Source: Myotis daubentonii
Lineage: Eukaryota; Chordata; Mammalia; Chiroptera; Vespertilionidae
DNA length: 64,000 bases
Assembly: GCF_963259705.1 (NCBI RefSeq)
Contig: NC_081842.1
Location: 42,414,803 to 42,478,802 of the forward strand
Reading direction: 5' to 3'
Shown in pieces: positions 22,171 through 33,730 of this stretch. The translations under genes and the position numbers were made by a program. Each line of letters opens with the position of its first letter. Positions within the stretch are counted from its first letter, which is position 1. The notes beneath the pieces were generated by a model, which saw only the letters and a program-made list of their open reading frames with translations, ran no database searches and was not told the origin of the DNA.

Positions 22171-22614
22171 AAACAACAACATATTAAAATTAGGTCCTAA
22201 GAGCTAAGGATACAAGACAAATCTCTCAAAGAACAAACTCACAATATTCATGAACCCTTAAAACCAAGACTCTCTTAAGGTTGGATCTTATTTGAAGAGC
22301 ATCATGGTGGCAGCTGATGTCAATAATTATTTCTTTTCTTCCTCAAAATCTTTTCAGCTCTGTTCTTTTACAACCTCGAAGAAATGTACTCCCTTGAGAA
22401 ACATCAAATTGCATCCAACAGCTAATGGAATGACATCCATGAGATTCCCTCCCCACCGCCACCCCCAATGCAGCTGGATGTTCCCCCGTTCATTCTATCC
22501 TGGGTGAGGCTTAAGGAATGACTGAGACTCGAGTATAATGTTCACCAAGATTCAAGAGTCTGGGCCCTCTGAGCAGAACCCCCAATAAAACCTAGAAATA
22601 CACATGAATTAGCC
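22171..22614. other. unannotated intronic sequence
   Basis: Nothing named between the L1 tail and the splice donor of exon 2. Confidence 0.35.
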
Positions 22615-22620
22615 CCTTAC

Positions 22621-22704
22621 CTGAAAGAATGGCAAATTGTCTGTGAAGTTGTTCAATTATATCCACTGCCAACAAGGGCCTGATTTCCTGCTGCATAATT
22701 TCAT
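22621..22704 (-). CDS. MCF2L2: MCF2L2 coding exon 2
   Basis: An 84-nt exon on the minus strand. The acceptor is ...gtgcag before ATGAAATT and the donor is TTTCAG followed by gtaagg. It starts with two bases that complete an Asp codon begun in exon 1 and ends with one base of a Gly codon finished in exon 3. It encodes DEIMQQEIRPLLAVDII and EQLHRQFAILSG. This is the N-terminal lead into the CRAL-TRIO domain of Dbl-family exchange factors, and it matches MCF2L2 as I know it at nearly every residue. The A-T-G at the exon edge is not a start codon. The exon is intact although it is flanked closely by an L1 and a SINE. Confidence 0.92.
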
Positions 22705-23084
22705 CTGCACAAATGAAATACAAATTAGGTTAAATCCTTGCAAATTACAGAGAGAAATTAAAAGGAAAAAAGCTCTACTACTAGGGAAATGTGGGACTTA
22801 TCAAGAATCAAGAGTTGGTTATGAACACATGATTCTCCTGAAAACTCTATTCCTGAGATGCATGCATGGGTCTGGGTTTTGAGTGGTTTGAAGCTGATAC
22901 ACTGAGCACAGGACGCCCTTTCTAGAGCTTTTCCCAGGGTTTTGGGAGGGATCAGTGTAAGGATTGGGCCCTGCAGTTTAAGCTTCAGTAGCTTCCCAGT
23001 TAACCTGCTAGGATGGTCTCATTCATTACTAAGGGAGGTACTTAGGTGTCTGCTTACTCCTTTGGGTCTGCAGAAGGATATTTT

Positions 23085-23521
23085 TTAAAAATATATTTTA
23101 TTAATTATACGGAGTGGAAGGGAGAGGGAGAGTTGGAAACATCAATCAGCCGCCTCCTACATGACCCCTACTGGGGATCGAGCTCACAACCAAGGTACAT
23201 GCCCTTGACCAGAATCAAACCTGGGACCCTTCAGTCCACAGGCCGACACTCTATCCACTAAGCCAGTGATGGCGAACCTATGACACGTGTGTCAGAGGTG
23301 ACACGTGAACTCATTTTTTTGGTTGATTTTTCTTTGTTAAATGGCATTTAAATATATAAAATAAATATCAAAAATATAAGTCTTTGTTTTACTATGGTTG
23401 CAAATACCAAAAAATTTCTATATGTGACACGGCACCAGAGTTAAGTTAGGGTTTTTCAAAATGCTGACACGCCGAGCTCAAAAGGTTCGTCATCACTGCG
23501 CTAAGCCAAACCAGTTAGGGC
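23085..23521 (-). mobile_element. Ves SINE split by a hAT element
   Basis: A minus-strand Ves SINE occupies 23085-23263 and 23499-23521. Its TSD cagaaggatatttt is perfect at 23071-23084 and 23522-23535. The hAT insertion at 23264-23498 cuts it within the tRNA-like head. Confidence 0.92.
23264..23498 (+). mobile_element. non-autonomous hAT transposon (235 bp)
   Basis: Ends CAGTGATGGCGAACCT and AAAAGGTTCGTCATCACTG are terminal inverted repeats. The 8-bp TSD is cactaagc (23256-23263) and cgctaagc (23499-23506), one mismatch. It has no coding sequence. A second copy in reverse orientation spans 51511-52210. It was inserted into a Ves SINE, so it post-dates that SINE. Confidence 0.9.
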
Positions 23522-23535
23522 CAGAAGGATATTTT

Positions 23536-25047
23536 GAACACAACTTAAGTTACAAGAGTTCATCTCAAGCTGGGTCATAAAATCAGTCTAGATTTATGAA
23601 GGTTCTTTGATCTTTCTTCCCTCCCTCTCTCTCTCCCTCCTTTCCTTCCTTCCTCTTTGCCTCCCTCATATTTGCCTCCATTTTTTCTTTCTTTCTGGAA
23701 TACTTCAAGGGGCCTCTTCCCATGGCCAAGCATGTTTAAGGAGGCACTTCTTTATTTTGCTATTTAAAGATGATCCTTACTGAATAAAAGGTTATAAGTT
23801 TCCAAGACAAAAATTCAAACCTACAAATGTCCTCTAGCCCTATAATTTGCATTCTATCTATTAGGGAAAGGGGGAGTAGAGAGAAGGGAAGACTAAGCGA
23901 AATCCCTTAGCCTGGGCTGGGAAGCGAAAGCCATTTTCATGCTCTCTCTGCCTGAGATATTATTATCCTCATTTAACTGTTTCCCAGGGAATCTCAAAGA
24001 ATGAACTGGTTATTATTTCTACAACAGTTAAACATTTGGTTAGATTAAGGCACAAACCAAGTAGCCTGTGCACTAACACTAAATAGGAATCTCCTATTAA
24101 TTCATCTGCAGTCTGGTTAATGCTGTGATATTCTAATTTTGACTAATCAGAGGTTATATCTGGGAAGCTCCTCCTAGAGCCGTGGTTTCTACTTCTCAGC
24201 TTTGGTGTGAAGGTTGAAGGAGATGATGCATATGGAGGTGTACACAGTAGGTATTCAGCATTGCTCTGGGCACGTCTTTCCCATACTTGCTTTCTGGAAG
24301 TCATATAAGGGATTGGACAAGTGCCAGTTTAAATCCAAAGACCCTTCCTCAATGAATTCTACATCTTTTTTTTTTTTTTCCTGAAGGAAAGGGGGTAAAC
24401 TCAGGCCAGAGTTCCTTCAGCCCAATACTCTTTCTACTCTGAATTCACCAAAAATTCAAGGAACTCCTACATTACTATTAATTCTGTGGGCGCAATAATG
24501 GCATTGCTGTTATATTTTAAACAAAGGAAGGGCCTTCTCTGTTAGATACACAAAGTAAAGTATTTAACAGAGAAAGTATATGAAGTCTGAGACCTGCATA
24601 AAAGTACTCCAGCATTCCTCTCTGCCAAAAATTTGCAGGGAGCAGGAGAGAAGAAAGCAGATTGACAAAATATGGATAATCACTGAAGCGGGATGATGGG
24701 TCCATGGGGGTTCATTATACAATTCTCTCATGTGTTTCAAACACAATTAAAGTATTACAACCACATAAAGAATTTAAGCACACACAGGGCTTATGTAGCT
24801 AAAGAGTATTTAGCTACAGAAAACAGTCGCCCAGTAGGTCTACTCAAAAATAGAGATAGATTATTTTTTCATACATGAGGGAACATATTTAAGAGGCAAT
24901 TATTCCAGAGAAAACTAAGATCATAGATGCAATTTATTATTGTTACACCTCAATATTTAAGGTGTGCTTTATATTAAACACTTTAAAGAAGAAAGATGTG
25001 AAGGGGACAACAGAACCAAGTAAGCCAACCATCCCTTGCCCCATTTT
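23536..25047. other. unannotated intronic sequence
   Basis: A CT-rich low-complexity patch lies at about 23610-23660. Nothing else is recognised. Confidence 0.35.
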
Positions 25048-25132
25048 GTTTTTTAATTATTTTATTTTCATTGAAATATAGTTAACATACATTATTATAT
25101 TAGTTTCAGGTATACAAGATAGTTATTCAACA

Positions 25133-25398
25133 CTAGAAGGCTGGTGCACAAAATTCATGCACGGGTAGGGTCCCTGGGCCTGGCTGGCGATCAGGGCCCA
25201 ACAGGTTCCCCGCCTCCCAGCCTCCCCACCTCCTCCTTTTCTCGCTCCCTCAGCATCCCTCCACTGCCATTGGTCGCTCACCATGTTCTGTGCCACCCCC
25301 TGGTGGTCAGCGCACATCATAGCAAGTGATCGAACTCCCAGTCTCCTGGTCAAACTCCAGAGCAGACAATTTGCATATTAGCCTTTTATTATATAGGA
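25133..25398 (-). mobile_element. HeliBat-type non-autonomous Helitron
   Basis: On the minus strand it runs from TCCTATATAATAAAAGGC through 'taatatgcaaattgtc' to a CTAG end at 25133-25136, between A and T. The interior is GC-rich and non-coding. Confidence 0.9.
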
Positions 25399-25692
25399 TT
25401 AATATACCTAACAAAGTGATCACTATGCTAAATCTAGGAACCATCTATGATTGTTTGAAAGATTATTGCAATATTATTGACTATATCCCCTATCCTGTAC
25501 ATGCCCATCTCATTTTTTTCTGTCCCTTCCCCTTTGGTAACTATCAACTTGTTTTCTATGTCTGTGACTCTGTTTCTGTTTTGTTTGGTTTATTTATTTG
25601 GGGTTTTATTTTAGATTCCACGTATAAGTGAGTTCATACATATTTATCTTTCTCTGTCTGACTTAGTTCACTTCACATAATACCCTCTAGGT

Positions 25693-25903
25693 CAGCAGTT
25701 CTCAACCTGTGGGTCGCGACCCCTTTGGCGGTTGAACGACCCTTTCACAGGGGTCGCCTAAGACCATCCTGCATATCAGATATTTACATCATGATTCATA
25801 ACAGTAGCAACATTACAGTTATGAAGTAGCAACGAAATAATTTTATGGTTGTGTCACAACATGCGGAACTCTATTTAAAGGGCCAGAAGGTTGAGAACCA
25901 CTG
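25693..25903 (+). mobile_element. SPIN-type non-autonomous hAT transposon
   Basis: Terminal repeats CAGCAGTTCTCAACC and GGTTGAGAACCACTG. It has the SPIN body phrases 'gggtcgcgacccctttgg' and 'acaggggtcgcctaagacc'. The TSD ctctaggt is perfect at 25685-25692 and 25904-25911. It sits inside the old L1. Confidence 0.92.
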
Positions 25904-25953
25904 CTCTAGGTCTATCCATGCTGTCATGAATAGCAAGGTTTTATTCTTTTTTA

Positions 25954-26958
25954 TCTATATATATGAAAGGCTAATATGCTAAGTGTCTGACCATCCGACT
26001 GGTCGCTATGATGGGCACTAACCACCAGGGAGCAGACGCTCAATGCAGGAGCTGCCATGATGTGCACTGGCTGGCACCACGGACCTGGTGCCAACAAACC
26101 AACACTCAGCTTCCCCCAAGTGGGACACAGGCCCCGCCACCACCCCAGAGCGACACCCCACCAAATCGCAGCCAATGCTGCCAAGACCCCATGGTGTAAA
26201 ATGTGGCCCACAGCCCAGCCCAGCCTGGAAACGGTCACTCTGGGCTCCAGGTAATGATGTCACATAGCAACGCCCAGCTTCCTCTCCCTAGCGACTAGCC
26301 TCCTTGCAGTTTCTTCAGCTCAAGAACACAAGTTGAAACATTTTACACTTTAACCAAATGCCTGTTCAGCGTTTTCCTGTGCCTCATCTCATTTGATCCT
26401 CACAGAAGTTCCTGGAGTAGGTAGATATGAGACTTGGTGGAATCCTCTTTTTTTTTCATTAGCCAGAAAATAGAGATTTAAAAAGCTTAGAAACTTGACC
26501 CAACTGGAAAGAAGAAATGGTGGACCTTGAAAATGACTTCAGGTTTTCTCACTGCACAGAATATAGTCAAACACTGCTACAGTTAAATATTTTACCCTTT
26601 GTTCTCCCTGCGTGATCTACAATAATAATCTGCTTCGTGTTGATATTTATTGCTGTGTTGCTGACAATTACCTGAAAGACAAGTTGGGGTGCTTCACTGG
26701 GCTGGAAAAAGTTTAGCTAAATAAGAAAGCAGGTCTAATTAAGCAAATTTAATATATATGGCTAAATTGACTTGTGCATGCACGATACATATAAAGCTCT
26801 CGCTGGCGCCAATCACACGCATGTGTTTCGATCTGTCATTGGCAATTGTGAATTTCATTGACACCTCCATTATAGAGAAAGGGCAAATAGCGATATTAAA
26901 ATATTTCTTCAAATTAATTTCCTTTCAATGTTCATGAATTCATGCACCGGGCCACTAG
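25954..26958 (+). mobile_element. about 1-kb HeliBat-type Helitron with likely captured host sequence
   Basis: It starts TCTATATATATGAAAGGC and ends ...GAATTCATGCACCGGGCCACTAG, between A and T. The first 300 bp and the last 200 bp are Helitron-like. Between about 26340 and 26500 lies a minus-strand MIR-like stretch ('cctcatctcatttgatcctcacag'), so part of the interior appears to have been picked up from a host genome. There is no Rep/helicase frame. Confidence 0.82.
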
Positions 26959-27666
26959 TTGCTAAGTAATAGTCCATTGTATATATATCATATCTTCTTT
27001 ATCCATTCATCTATTGGTGGACATCTAGGTTGTTTCCATACCTTGGCTATTACTAGTAATGCTGCAATAAACATAGGAGTTCGTATTTTTTCAAATTAGT
27101 GTTTCTGTTTTCTTTGGATAAATATCCAGAAGTGGAATTACTGGATCATGTGGCATGATAGAGCTGCCACATAATTTTTTGAGGCATCTCCATCTGTTTC
27201 CCATAGTGTCTGCACTAATTTACATTTCCACCAACAATGCATGAGTGTCCCCTTTTCTACACATCCTTTCCAGCCCTAATTATTTGTTGATTTATTGATG
27301 ATAACAATTCTGACAAGTGTGAGATGTTATCTCATTGTGTTTCTGATGTGCATTTCCCTGATGTTAGTGATATTGAGCATCTTTACATATGTCTGTTGGT
27401 CATCTGTACGCCCTCTTTGAAGAAATGTCTATTCAGGTCCTCTGGCCATATTTTTATTGGATTGGGGGTTTTTTTGGTGTAAACTTATATAAGCATTTTA
27501 TATGTTTGGATATTAACCTCTTATTGGATGTATCATTCACGAATATCTTCTCTCATTCAATAGGTTGTCTTTTCATTTTGTTGATAGTTTCATTTGCTGT
27601 GTAAAAGCTTTTTAGTTTGATATTGTCCTATTTGTTTATTTTTCCTTTGTTCCCCTTCCTTGAGGA

Positions 27667-27667
27667 T

Positions 27668-27743
<76 letters not shown>
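27667..27743. repeat. (CA)n-(TA)n-(TG)n compound microsatellite
   Basis: A CA run, a short TATATATA and a TG run form a near-palindromic simple repeat inside the old L1, just before the Helitron end. Confidence 0.95.
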
Positions 27744-27746
<3 letters not shown>

Positions 27747-27748
27747 CA

Positions 27749-28140
27749 CTAGAAGCCCTTGCACGAAGATTCTCGCAATACGCCTTCCTTCCCCTGGCTG
27801 CTGGCACCGGTTTTCCTCCGGCACCCGGGACCCAGGCCTTTGGTCCGGCAGCAGCGGAGAAGCCAAGCCTCTTCAGTCTTCAATCTTCACTCCCGAAGGA
27901 AGGTGGTTGGGCCCTTTGGTCGGAGGGATACGAGATCATCCTCTACATTTCCATGGTGGACTCCAGTGAAGACTCTTCAGTCTTCAGTCTTCACTCTGGC
28001 AGAGCCTTCAGTCTTCGCTCTGTGCCTGCGTATGCAAATTAACCACCATCTTTGTTGGGTTAATTTTCATAGTTGCTCTGATTGGCTGGTGGGCATAGCA
28101 GAGTGACACCAATTTGCATGTTTTTTTTTATTAGTGTAGA
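27749..28140 (-). mobile_element. Helitron of a different subfamily
   Basis: On the minus strand it begins TCTACACTAATAAAAAAAAC and contains 'catgcaaattggtgtcac'. It ends in 'gcaagggcttCTAG' at 27749-27752, with A and T flanks. The interior has repeated 'cttcagtcttc' motifs. Both ends differ from the other copies in the window, so it is a distinct subfamily. Confidence 0.8.
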
Positions 28141-28690
28141 TATTGCTAAGAGCAATGTGAAAGAGTTTACTATATATTTTTTCCTCTAGGAGTTTTATGG
28201 TTTCAGGTCTAACATCTAAGTCATTAATCTATTTTGAGTTTATTTTTGTATATGGTGCAAGAAAGTGGTCAATTTTTATTTTTTGCATGTATCTGTCCAG
28301 TTTTGTCAACACTACTTATTAAAGAGACTGACTTTACCCCTTTGTATACCCTTGCTCCTTTGTCATGTATTACTTGACCGTATAAGCAAGAGTTTATTTC
28401 TGGGCTCTCTATTCTATTCCATTGATTGATATATCTGTTTTTATGCCAGTGTCATAGTGTTTTGATTATTGTAGCTTTGTAGTAGAGTTTGACATCTGGG
28501 ATCATGATATCTTCCACTTTGTTTTCTCAAAATGTCTTTGTCTACTTGGGGTCTTTTGTGATTTCAAATAAATTTTAATATTCAGTTGTTTTAATTCTGA
28601 GAAGAATGCCATTGGTATTTTAATAGGGATTGTATTAAATCTGCACATTACTTAAGGTAGTAAGGAAGTTTTAACAATATTATTCCTTTT

Positions 28691-30596
28691 TTTTTTTTTA
28701 TAATTAAATCTTTATTGTTCAGATTATTACATTTGTTCCTTTTTTTTCCCCCCCATAACTCCCCTCCTCCCAGTTCCCGCCCCACCCTCCGCCCTCACTC
28801 CCCACCCACTGTCCTCATCCATAGGTGCACGATTTTTGTCCAGTCTCTTCCCACATCTCCCACACCCCTTTCCCCCCCAAGAATAGTCAGTCCATTCCCT
28901 TTCTATGTCCCTGATTCTGTTATAATCAACAGTTCATTCTGTTCATCAGATTATTTATTCACTTGATTCTTAGATTCACTTGTTGATAGATGCATATTTG
29001 TTGTTCATAATTTGTATCTTTACCTTTTTCTTCCTCTTCCTCTTCTTAAAGGATACCTTTCAGCATTTCATATAATCCTGGTTTGGTGGTGATGAACTCC
29101 TTTAGCTTTTCCTTATCTGTGAAGCTCTTTATCTGACCTTCAATTCTGAATGATAGCTTTGCTGGATAAAGTAATCTTGGTTGTAGGTTCTTGGTATTCA
29201 TCACTTTGAATATTTCTTGCCACTCCCTTCTGGCCTGCAAAGTTTCTGTTGAGAAATCAGCTGACAGTCGTATGGGTATTCCCTTGTAGGTAACTGAGTT
29301 TCTTTCTCTTGCTGTTTTTAAGATTCTCTCTTTATCTTTTGCTCTTGGCATTTTAATTATGATGTGTCTTGGTGTGGTCCTCTTTGGATTCCTTTTGTTT
29401 GGGGTTCTCCGCGCTTCTTGGACCTGTAAGTCCATTTCTTTCACCAGGTGGGGGAAGTTTTCTGTCATTATTTCTTCAAATAGGTTTTCAATATCTTGCT
29501 CTCTCTCATCTTCTGGCACCCCTATAATTCTGATGTTGGTACGCTTGAAGCTGTCCCAGAGGCTCCTTACACTATCCTCGCATTTTTGGATTCTTTTTTC
29601 ATTTTGCTTTTCCGGTTGGATGTTTTTTGCTTCCTCGCATTTCAAATCATTGACTTGATTCTTGCGCTCCTCTGGTCTGCTGTCGGGCGTCTGTATAATA
29701 TTCGTTATTTCAGTCCGTGTGTGCTTAATTTCTAGTTGGTTCCCCAATATAAGATCGAGGGTCTTATTAGTTTTCGTGTAGATCTCATTAAGTTTATCGG
29801 CAGCTTCTAAACAGTTCTTGAGAGACCTTAAAAGTGTGGTTCTGAACTCTATTTCTTCCATTGACAATTTTGTCCTGTTTCTTTGTCTCCGCATTTTATT
29901 ATGCTTCCTTGGTGCACCCCCTAGTGGTCTTTGTTCGCAGTCTTATAGATAAATCTTGATTGTTGTAGCTAATTCCAGGGAAGGTTTGACCTCCAGGCCA
30001 AGTGGCTATGAGAATCAGCTGTGTCAGCAGTGAGAGAACTTCTGTCCTCTAGGGAGGTGCTAATCTAGCCTTTGCCTGAGGCTATCCGGCAAATGCCTCT
30101 GTGCAGGGCTTGGGCGGGGCGGGTCGCACAGGATCAACAGGGTGGGCCGGAGAGAGCAGTTATGGCGGCTCTCAGTCCTGTCCCCAGGGGCTCTGCCTCT
30201 CTGAGTCCCAGCACCCCCTGCAAAGCTGGGAGAGAAAGCTGCACTCACTCTGACCGAAGCCAGACAGTCCCGCTTCTCCCGTTTGAGTCTGGGTCCCTAA
30301 AGACTCGCCCGGATCTGGAGCTCAGAGTCTGCGACTCCCTCCCGATTGAAAACGCCAACCGCGCCCTCCGCCGCCAGCCCGCTCCGCGCACTCCGCACCT
30401 CAGAATTTGACTTCAGCACTGGGCCTCCTCTGAGTGTCCGTGTGCGTTTCTCTTTCCTCCTAGTTGTAGGACTTCCACTCAGCCAGCGTTCCTGTGGTTC
30501 TGGGTGATGTCCGTTCCGTGTTTTAGTTTCACTTTTGAAGTAGTTGTTCAAAGCAGCAAACTCCGGCGTTAACCTATGCCGCCATCTTGGTTCTCC
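28691..30596 (-). mobile_element. full-length HAL1 (half-LINE-1), 1.9 kb
   Basis: Flanked by a perfect 17-bp TSD (acaatattattcctttt at 28674-28690 and 30597-30613). On the minus strand it has a GC-rich 5' UTR starting GGAGAACCAAGATGGCGGC, ORF1 (29046-29894) and a purine-rich 3' UTR ending 'gaacaataaagatttaatt'. No ORF2 is present. Full length plus an intact frame and a long perfect TSD suggest it inserted fairly recently. Confidence 0.93.
29046..29894 (-). CDS. HAL1 ORF1 protein, 282 residues, intact
   Basis: A single open frame begins MRRQRNRTKLSMEEIEF and ends GLYEMLKGIL. Residues about 15-115 form a heptad-rich coiled coil expected to trimerise. About 115-180 is RRM-like (NIRIIGVPED, IENLFEEIMTENFP). 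The rest is the L1-type C-terminal nucleic-acid-binding domain (PRHIIIKMPRAKDKERIL, RLSADFSTETLQARREWQ). The element lacks its own reverse transcriptase, so mobilisation would need L1 ORF2p in trans. It differs from the copy at 55532-56380 at only five residues. This is a transposon gene, not a host gene, and expression is unknown. Confidence 0.92.
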   Translation of the reverse strand: MRRQRNRTKLSMEEIEFRTTLLRSLKNCLEAADKLNEIYTKTNKTLDLILGNQLEIKHTRTEITNIIQTPDSRPEERKNQVNDLKCEEAKNIQPEKQNEKRIQKCEDSVRSLWDSFKRTNIRIIGVPEDEREQDIENLFEEIMTENFPHLVKEMDLQVQEARRTPNKRNPKRTTPRHIIIKMPRAKDKERILKTARERNSVTYKGIPIRLSADFSTETLQARREWQEIFKVMNTKNLQPRLLYPAKLSFRIEGQIKSFTDKEKLKEFITTKPGLYEMLKGIL

Positions 30597-31522
30597 ACAA
30601 TATTATTCCTTTTAATCCATGAGCAAGATATATCCTTTCATTTATGTATATCTTCAATGTTTTATAGTTTTCAGACTAGAGGTCTTTCACATCTTTGATT
30701 AAATTTATTCATAGGTATTTTATACTTTTTGATACGATTGAAATGGGATTGTTTTCTTGATTTCATTTTCTGATCGTCTGTCATTGGTATATGAAACAAC
30801 AGATTTCTTTATATTGATTCTGTATCCTGCAACATTACTGAAGTCATTTGTTAGTTCTAATAGTTTTTTGGTGGTGTCTTTAGGGTTTTCTATAGTTGGT
30901 ATCATGTCATCTGCAAATAATGAGAGCTTTGCTTCTTCCTTCCCAGTTTGGATGCTTTTTATTTCTTTGTCTTATCTGATAACTGTGGCTAGGGCTTCCA
31001 GTACTATATTGAATAGAAGTGGTAATAGTGAGCATCTTTATCTTATTCCTAAGCTTGGAGGAAAGGCTTTCAGCTTTTCACCATTGAGTATGATATATGG
31101 CCTTTATATCATATATGGCCTTTGTCATATACGGCCTTTACTATGTTAAGATATGTTCCTTCTATACCCATTTTGTTGACAGTTTTTATCATAAAGGGAT
31201 ATTGAATTTTGTTGAATGCTTTTCTGCATCTATTGGTTTTGATGATGATCATATAATTTTTATCCTTTATTTTGTTAATGTGATATATTGCATTGATTGA
31301 TTTATGAATGTTGAACCATCTTTGCATCCCTGGGATGAATCATCTTGGTCATGGTGTCTAAACTTTTTAATGTATTGTTGAATCCAGTTTGCTAATATGT
31401 TGTTGAGAATTTTTGCATCTACGTTCATCAAGTATATTGCCCTGTAATTTTATTTTTTTGTAATGTCTTTATCTAGTTTTGGTATCCGGATAATGCTGTC
31501 TTCAGAAAATGACTATCTTAAA

Positions 31523-31743
31523 ATATATATTTTATTGATTTTTTTTTTTTTTTACAGAGAGGAAGGGAGAAGGATAGAGAGTTAGAAACACTGATGAGAG
31601 AAAAACATCGATCAGCTGCCTCCTGCACACACCCTACTAGGGATGTGCCCGCAACCAAGGTACATGCCCTTGACTGGATTCGAACCTGGGACCCTTGAGT
31701 CCACAGGCTGACGCTCTATCCACTGAGCCAAACCGGTTAGGGC
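31523..31743 (-). mobile_element. Ves SINE
   Basis: A complete minus-strand Ves copy with TSD atgactatcttaaa at 31509-31522 and 31744-31757. Confidence 0.95.
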
Positions 31744-31757
31744 ATGACTATCTTAAA

Positions 31758-31998
31758 GTAAAGAAATCATCAGGTCAAACCATCATTAGTCAAGGATCAC
31801 TGAATAATTATGAGCACTATGTCTACAGAGAAAGATTTAAAGTATAATATCAAGGATATAAAAATCATACGTGTGGTGGGATTGCAGCTACATTTAAAAA
31901 AGAAAAAAGCATGTGGTGTGTTTATGTACATGCATGCAGGCATATGAAAAAACAATACATGAAATAGTGTTAGAGTGATGGAATCATACAGTGGTTAC
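31758..31998. other. unannotated intronic sequence
   Basis: AT-rich spacer. Possibly old L1 debris, but nothing can be named. Confidence 0.3.
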
Positions 31999-32004
31999 CC
32001 CTTC

Positions 32005-32710
32005 TGCCGGGAGCCGGTCCATCCTTGCTGTTTCAAGGGACCTGGCATATATGGCATACGGTTCTTAATATGTTTGCTCACCTTCTTGGCGCTGTGTTTT
32101 AACCAAGGTCACCTCTCCGAGAAAGGTTGAATCCCCAGGTAGGGATTTTCCCCTGAAGTTAGGGAGGGAATAAAACCCCTCAACTAAGTGCCAGGCGGGT
32201 AATTAATCACTTTAACTACGAACAATCATGCTTAAGCTACATAATCTTTACTCCCTGGAATGGAGATAAGAAACGCCCTAACCTTTGTAATAGAGATTGA
32301 TAGGATTGAATCAACTGGTATAAATACAGATGCAACAAGACAGCAAGACACAGAACTCAGGAGACAGAACTTAGAACACAGAACTCATGAGACAGAATTC
32401 AGAAGACAGAACCTACACGGAGCCTGGAGACAGAAGAACTTCGCTGGAGAGAACATGGCAATGGACCCTGGACTGAACCTGACTATAGAACATGGCAAGA
32501 GAACCTGACTAGAACCTGGTGACTGAACCTGGCTGGAGATCTGAAGCAGAACCTCTCTGGAGATCCAGACCAGAACTTGGCTGGAGACCCTGGCTGGAGA
32601 TCCTGGCTAGGCTGCTGGTCAACTGAACGCTGTCTCCGTGTCCTTCCTTCTTCGCCGACTCCGTCCACACCTTTGGGGACCCCTGGACCCGCTGGGGTTG
32701 GACCCCGGCA
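32005..32710 (+). mobile_element. solo LTR, class II endogenous retrovirus type
   Basis: It begins TGCCGGGAGCCGGTCC and ends GGTTGGACCCCGGCA, a short inverted terminal repeat with TG...CA ends. The 6-bp TSD cccttc is perfect at 31999-32004 and 32711-32716, and 6 bp is usual for beta-like (class II) retroviruses. A TATAAATA box lies at 32319-32326. Downstream are imperfect repeats of 'gacagaact' and 'ctggctggagatc'. No internal retroviral genes are present. A shorter relative lies at 59522-60058. Confidence 0.93.
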
Positions 32711-32759
32711 CCCTTCTAGTTCACCTAGACAAAAGCATACTCTGATAGCCTTTATTTTT

Positions 32760-32935
32760 TAATGTTAACAGGACTTTATTGAAGTATAATTTACATGCAG
32801 TACAATGCACAGATCTTAAGTGTATAGTTTGATAAATTTTAACAAATATTTACACGGATGTAACCATCACACAGATCAAGATATGGAACATTTCCATCAA
32901 CCCAGGAAGTTTCCTTGTGACCCCTGCTCCAGGCC
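32760..32935 (-). mobile_element. old L1 3' fragment (antisense)
   Basis: 'ggactttattgaagtataatttacatgcagt' and 'ataaattttaacaaatatttacac' are typical of antisense old L1 3' ends. Confidence 0.55.
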
Positions 32936-33730
32936 CCACATTTTTGAGAGCTCCACATAGCACAACCCTCCCTCCCATAAAGAGATGAGTTAAAGACCAC
33001 ATGGGTGCCTCTGCCACTCATAATCCAGACCTCAGTGCTGGCACGGCACACCGTAGCTCTAAACATCTACTGTCTTAACAGCACTGGTTCCTCAGGGAAA
33101 TGCTTCACATCTCTTGGTCTATATCGTCAAAAGAAAAGGTGACTGTATCCAAACGCTACGAAGGTTTTCGAGCCGTGCCATGGCTGATATCAGGGACAGA
33201 CACTGCTTCAGAATGCTGGGAGGATGTGAGCGGTGAGGATTTGAGCAGTGGGAGTGCTTAGGTAAGAGAAAAGACAAAGGAATTAATTTGTTGAATTCAT
33301 CCTCTCATGTGGCATTCGTGTTTAGATCCTTATATAATGAAAGATCATGCCCAGTACTTCCAAGCATCAACATTCTCTTTTTTCCCTTTCAATTCGTTAT
33401 GCAAACATTCGAATTTTTAACTCCTTGAACACAACTACATTTTACTTAGATCACATTTACTTCCGATCACTGCTCTCAATAGAGCTCAAGTTATGTGAAA
33501 ATCTCAATGTTAACAATACAGTGCTTTTGCTGAGATGAAGGCAAAAAAAAAATACGTTATGGATTAATTAATGACAGATGATGCATATCATTATTGCTAA
33601 TCCAAATTTCACTAGCTAATCAACATGACACTCAGACACACAATAATTCAATTTAGTCATCTTTGCTTTTATGATTTTTAGTCACATATAAACCATATCT
33701 TTAAACATATTTTAATTTTGTTCTTATTGT
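32936..33730. other. unannotated intronic sequence
   Basis: No feature recognised. Confidence 0.35.

Larger units (their letters stand above)
25048..31508 (-). mobile_element. old LINE-1 (antisense), invaded by six later elements
   Basis: Pieces at 25048-25132, 25399-25692, 25912-25953, 26959-27660, 28141-28690 and 30597-31508 read in order as one degraded L1 on the minus strand, from 3' UTR through the ORF2 C-terminus to the reverse transcriptase region. Its reading frames are broken throughout. The interruptions are Helitrons (25133, 25954, 27749), a SPIN element (25693), a CA/TG microsatellite (27667) and a HAL1 (28691). A Ves SINE follows at 31523. Confidence 0.85.

Noticed and set aside
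27617..28042. Frame with Thr-His and Cys-Val repeats.
   Set aside because: Translation of the CA/TG microsatellite running into a Helitron.
32260..32508. Hydrophilic open frame inside the LTR.
   Set aside because: It lies within the repeat block of the solo LTR, has no retroviral domain, and the shorter relative at 59522-60058 lacks it.
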